A DNA stretch of 64,000 nucleotides from the NCBI GenBank assembly GCA_964017065.1, contig OZ024788.1, positions 9,031,761 to 9,095,760 on the forward strand, given 5' to 3'. Under the pieces are notes generated by a model. It saw nothing but the letters and a program-made list of their open reading frames with translations, did no database searches and was not told the origin of the DNA. This DNA comes from Haliclona indistincta. Taxonomy: Eukaryota; Porifera; Demospongiae; Haplosclerida; Chalinidae. Every line of letters starts with the position of its first letter. The first letter of the stretch is position 1. Position numbers and translations under genes: made by a program. Shown in pieces: positions 62,653 to 64,000 of this stretch.

Positions 62653-63264
62653 TACAGCTGTGTCTCCTGAAACTGTTGGTTAAATTGGCGTTCTATTGCT
62701 TACTAACTGTTATAGTTATTGTTTAGCGAAGTCTCGATACGACAGTGTGTTGTAGATATGAAATACAGCGATCTCAACTGAGTCCTCTCTACTATTTACT
62801 ATTGTTAGTTTGCGCTTTGATGGCGCTTCACTTCACAGAGGTAAACCAGATATCATTAGGATATGTTTGTAGGTCTGCTAAGTGACTTGGTACTAATCGC
62901 TGATAGCATGCATGGTCTATCATAAGCAAAAAATAGAGGAGCCATACGCTTTAAACTTGAAACTCTTATTTCTCAGTCAGACGTTCGAATAGACGGGAAC
63001 AGACTTATTAGGGAGGCACGGTAGTGACTCCCTATGTAGGGTTGAACGAGAAAACAAGATGGTGGATACATAAAATGTATTAGCGTTCAAACGCTGATAT
63101 TATGAATTTTATACGTCAAAAGACACTTAGATCTGCTCTCTGGCGTTGCCCCAGCTTACAGTAGCAAGGAGATTCCTCGAAATTGTTACTAAAGTGATGA
63201 ACCTGGAAACGGTCATCGATTGACAAGAGCGGTATCAATTGACACGATTAAGCCTACTATTGCG

Positions 63265-63510
63265 TTTGCACACTCACCACAAAGTTATTCGTCGAATCCA
63301 GAGCTAGAGCTGACGATCAAGCTGCTACTTAGTCAGTTGTTTATAAGCTTAATAATGGAGGCGTGGTCTGAATAACCGCTACCACGTTTTCATGACATAA
63401 TCGGAATATTTTACAGTAAAATAAACGGATATTTAGCGCATTCGTGTGCAGTAGATACCAGGCGCTTATTTGTTCTCCTCACTAGCGCCTGGGTACGAGG
63501 CTAAATTGTG
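63265..63510. repeat. Dispersed repeat, copy 2
   Basis: Second copy of 17230-17475 (GTCGAATCCAGAGCTAGAGC to CTGGGTACGAGGCTA). Confidence 0.8.
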
Positions 63511-63659
63511 CCCAAAGGCACAAGAGTTGCTATAACATGTATACAAGTTGCAACAGCTGTAAATTTGGAACAATTAAAACTCTGTAACACACATCAACAA
63601 AATGCTAAATTTGCATTAAAAATTTAATATCTCAGCAATTCTGAAGAATAACTAACGGA

Positions 63660-63740
63660 TCTATCATTTTTTGAAAGATGTTTTTAATACTTGTTTATAA
63701 ACTTTTTATAAATTATTATTTTAATTATTTTATCAGCTGA
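63660..63740. repeat. Fragment of the 25732-26502 foldback end
   Basis: ATCATTTTTTGAAAGATGTT and the AT-rich tail match the right end and flank at about 26466-26560. Confidence 0.6.
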
Positions 63741-63849
63741 TTACTCACATACTATTTTTATTTATATCAATCACAAGAACATTTTATTAAAAAAATGAAC
63801 CAAATTTGAGAGATGAATTTATACATCCATCCCACCTTAGAAGATCCTG

Positions 63850-64000
63850 CGAGAACGAGAGGTATAGACCCTGCAGGAGCTAGTGTTGACTCAGGAGCGG
63901 GCAGGTTACTGCTAAACAAATTGACAGAGTGAGACGACATTTGAAGCGTACCTAACTACCTTCGAAAGATTGATGCTGGGGTACAGTGCCGAGAAGAATA
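63850..64000 (+). pseudogene. Second gag fragment, running off the window
   Basis: Matches 16405-16860 without the MITE (GACTCAGGAGCGGGCAGGTT and following). It shows the empty hAT site GAGGTATAGACCC, although it carries frame breaks of its own. It continues past 64000. Confidence 0.8.

Overview
This window is eukaryotic, metazoan-like DNA: AT-rich, with small GT-AG introns, long intergenic runs of nested terminal-inverted-repeat (TIR) elements, microsatellites and minisatellites, and two 200-N assembly gaps (13228-13427 and 28905-29104). A DEATH-NACHT-LRR gene of the type greatly expanded in demosponges, the compact introns and the dense MITE load make a sponge such as Amphimedon queenslandica the best guess. 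That is inference; no search was possible.

Layout. 1-7173 and 19925-25076 are two copies of one segmental duplication (A and B). Each carries the first two exons of a minus-strand DEATH-domain gene (5211-5695 and 23106-23592), STAT tail and linker exons, and repeats. 7.0-13.2 kb and 34.07-38.6 kb are two copies of a second duplication (C1 and C2). Each holds, on the minus strand, an NLR LRR end, a headless STAT gene and a fragment of NEMF (the RQC factor Rqc2/Tae2 family). Both copies are broken by different frameshifts. 15-19 kb is a decayed gag-protease retroelement with a hAT-like MITE nested in it. 25-34 kb is repeats plus one small two-exon E/Q-rich gene (28034-28509) with CCAAT, E2F-like and TATA elements.

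38.3-51.4 kb holds the main immune-type gene. A NACHT-LRR exon (38348-42411) and, 8.6 kb upstream, a DEATH-domain exon (51015-51381) have matching splice phase, so I infer one DEATH-NACHT-LRR gene. It has two small frame breaks (a C9 tract and a 2-bp AT insertion). Head-to-head with it, starting 1.5 kb away, is a plus-strand two-exon caspase-like (C14-type) gene (52874-56234) with a His155/Cys195 dyad. 56.7-60.6 kb (minus) is the C-terminal part of a formate-tetrahydrofolate ligase (MTHFD1 type) lacking its P-loop exons. It runs directly into a proline-rich, coiled-coil, SH3 gene (about 60.6-62.65 kb) at a 14-bp tandem repeat. The right edge carries a second gag fragment.

The most useful by-products are filled/empty site pairs given by the duplications. 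They fix target-site duplications for TA-, TTAA- and hAT-type elements, and show three elements that each carry the same tiny EDD(I/V)P peptide start.
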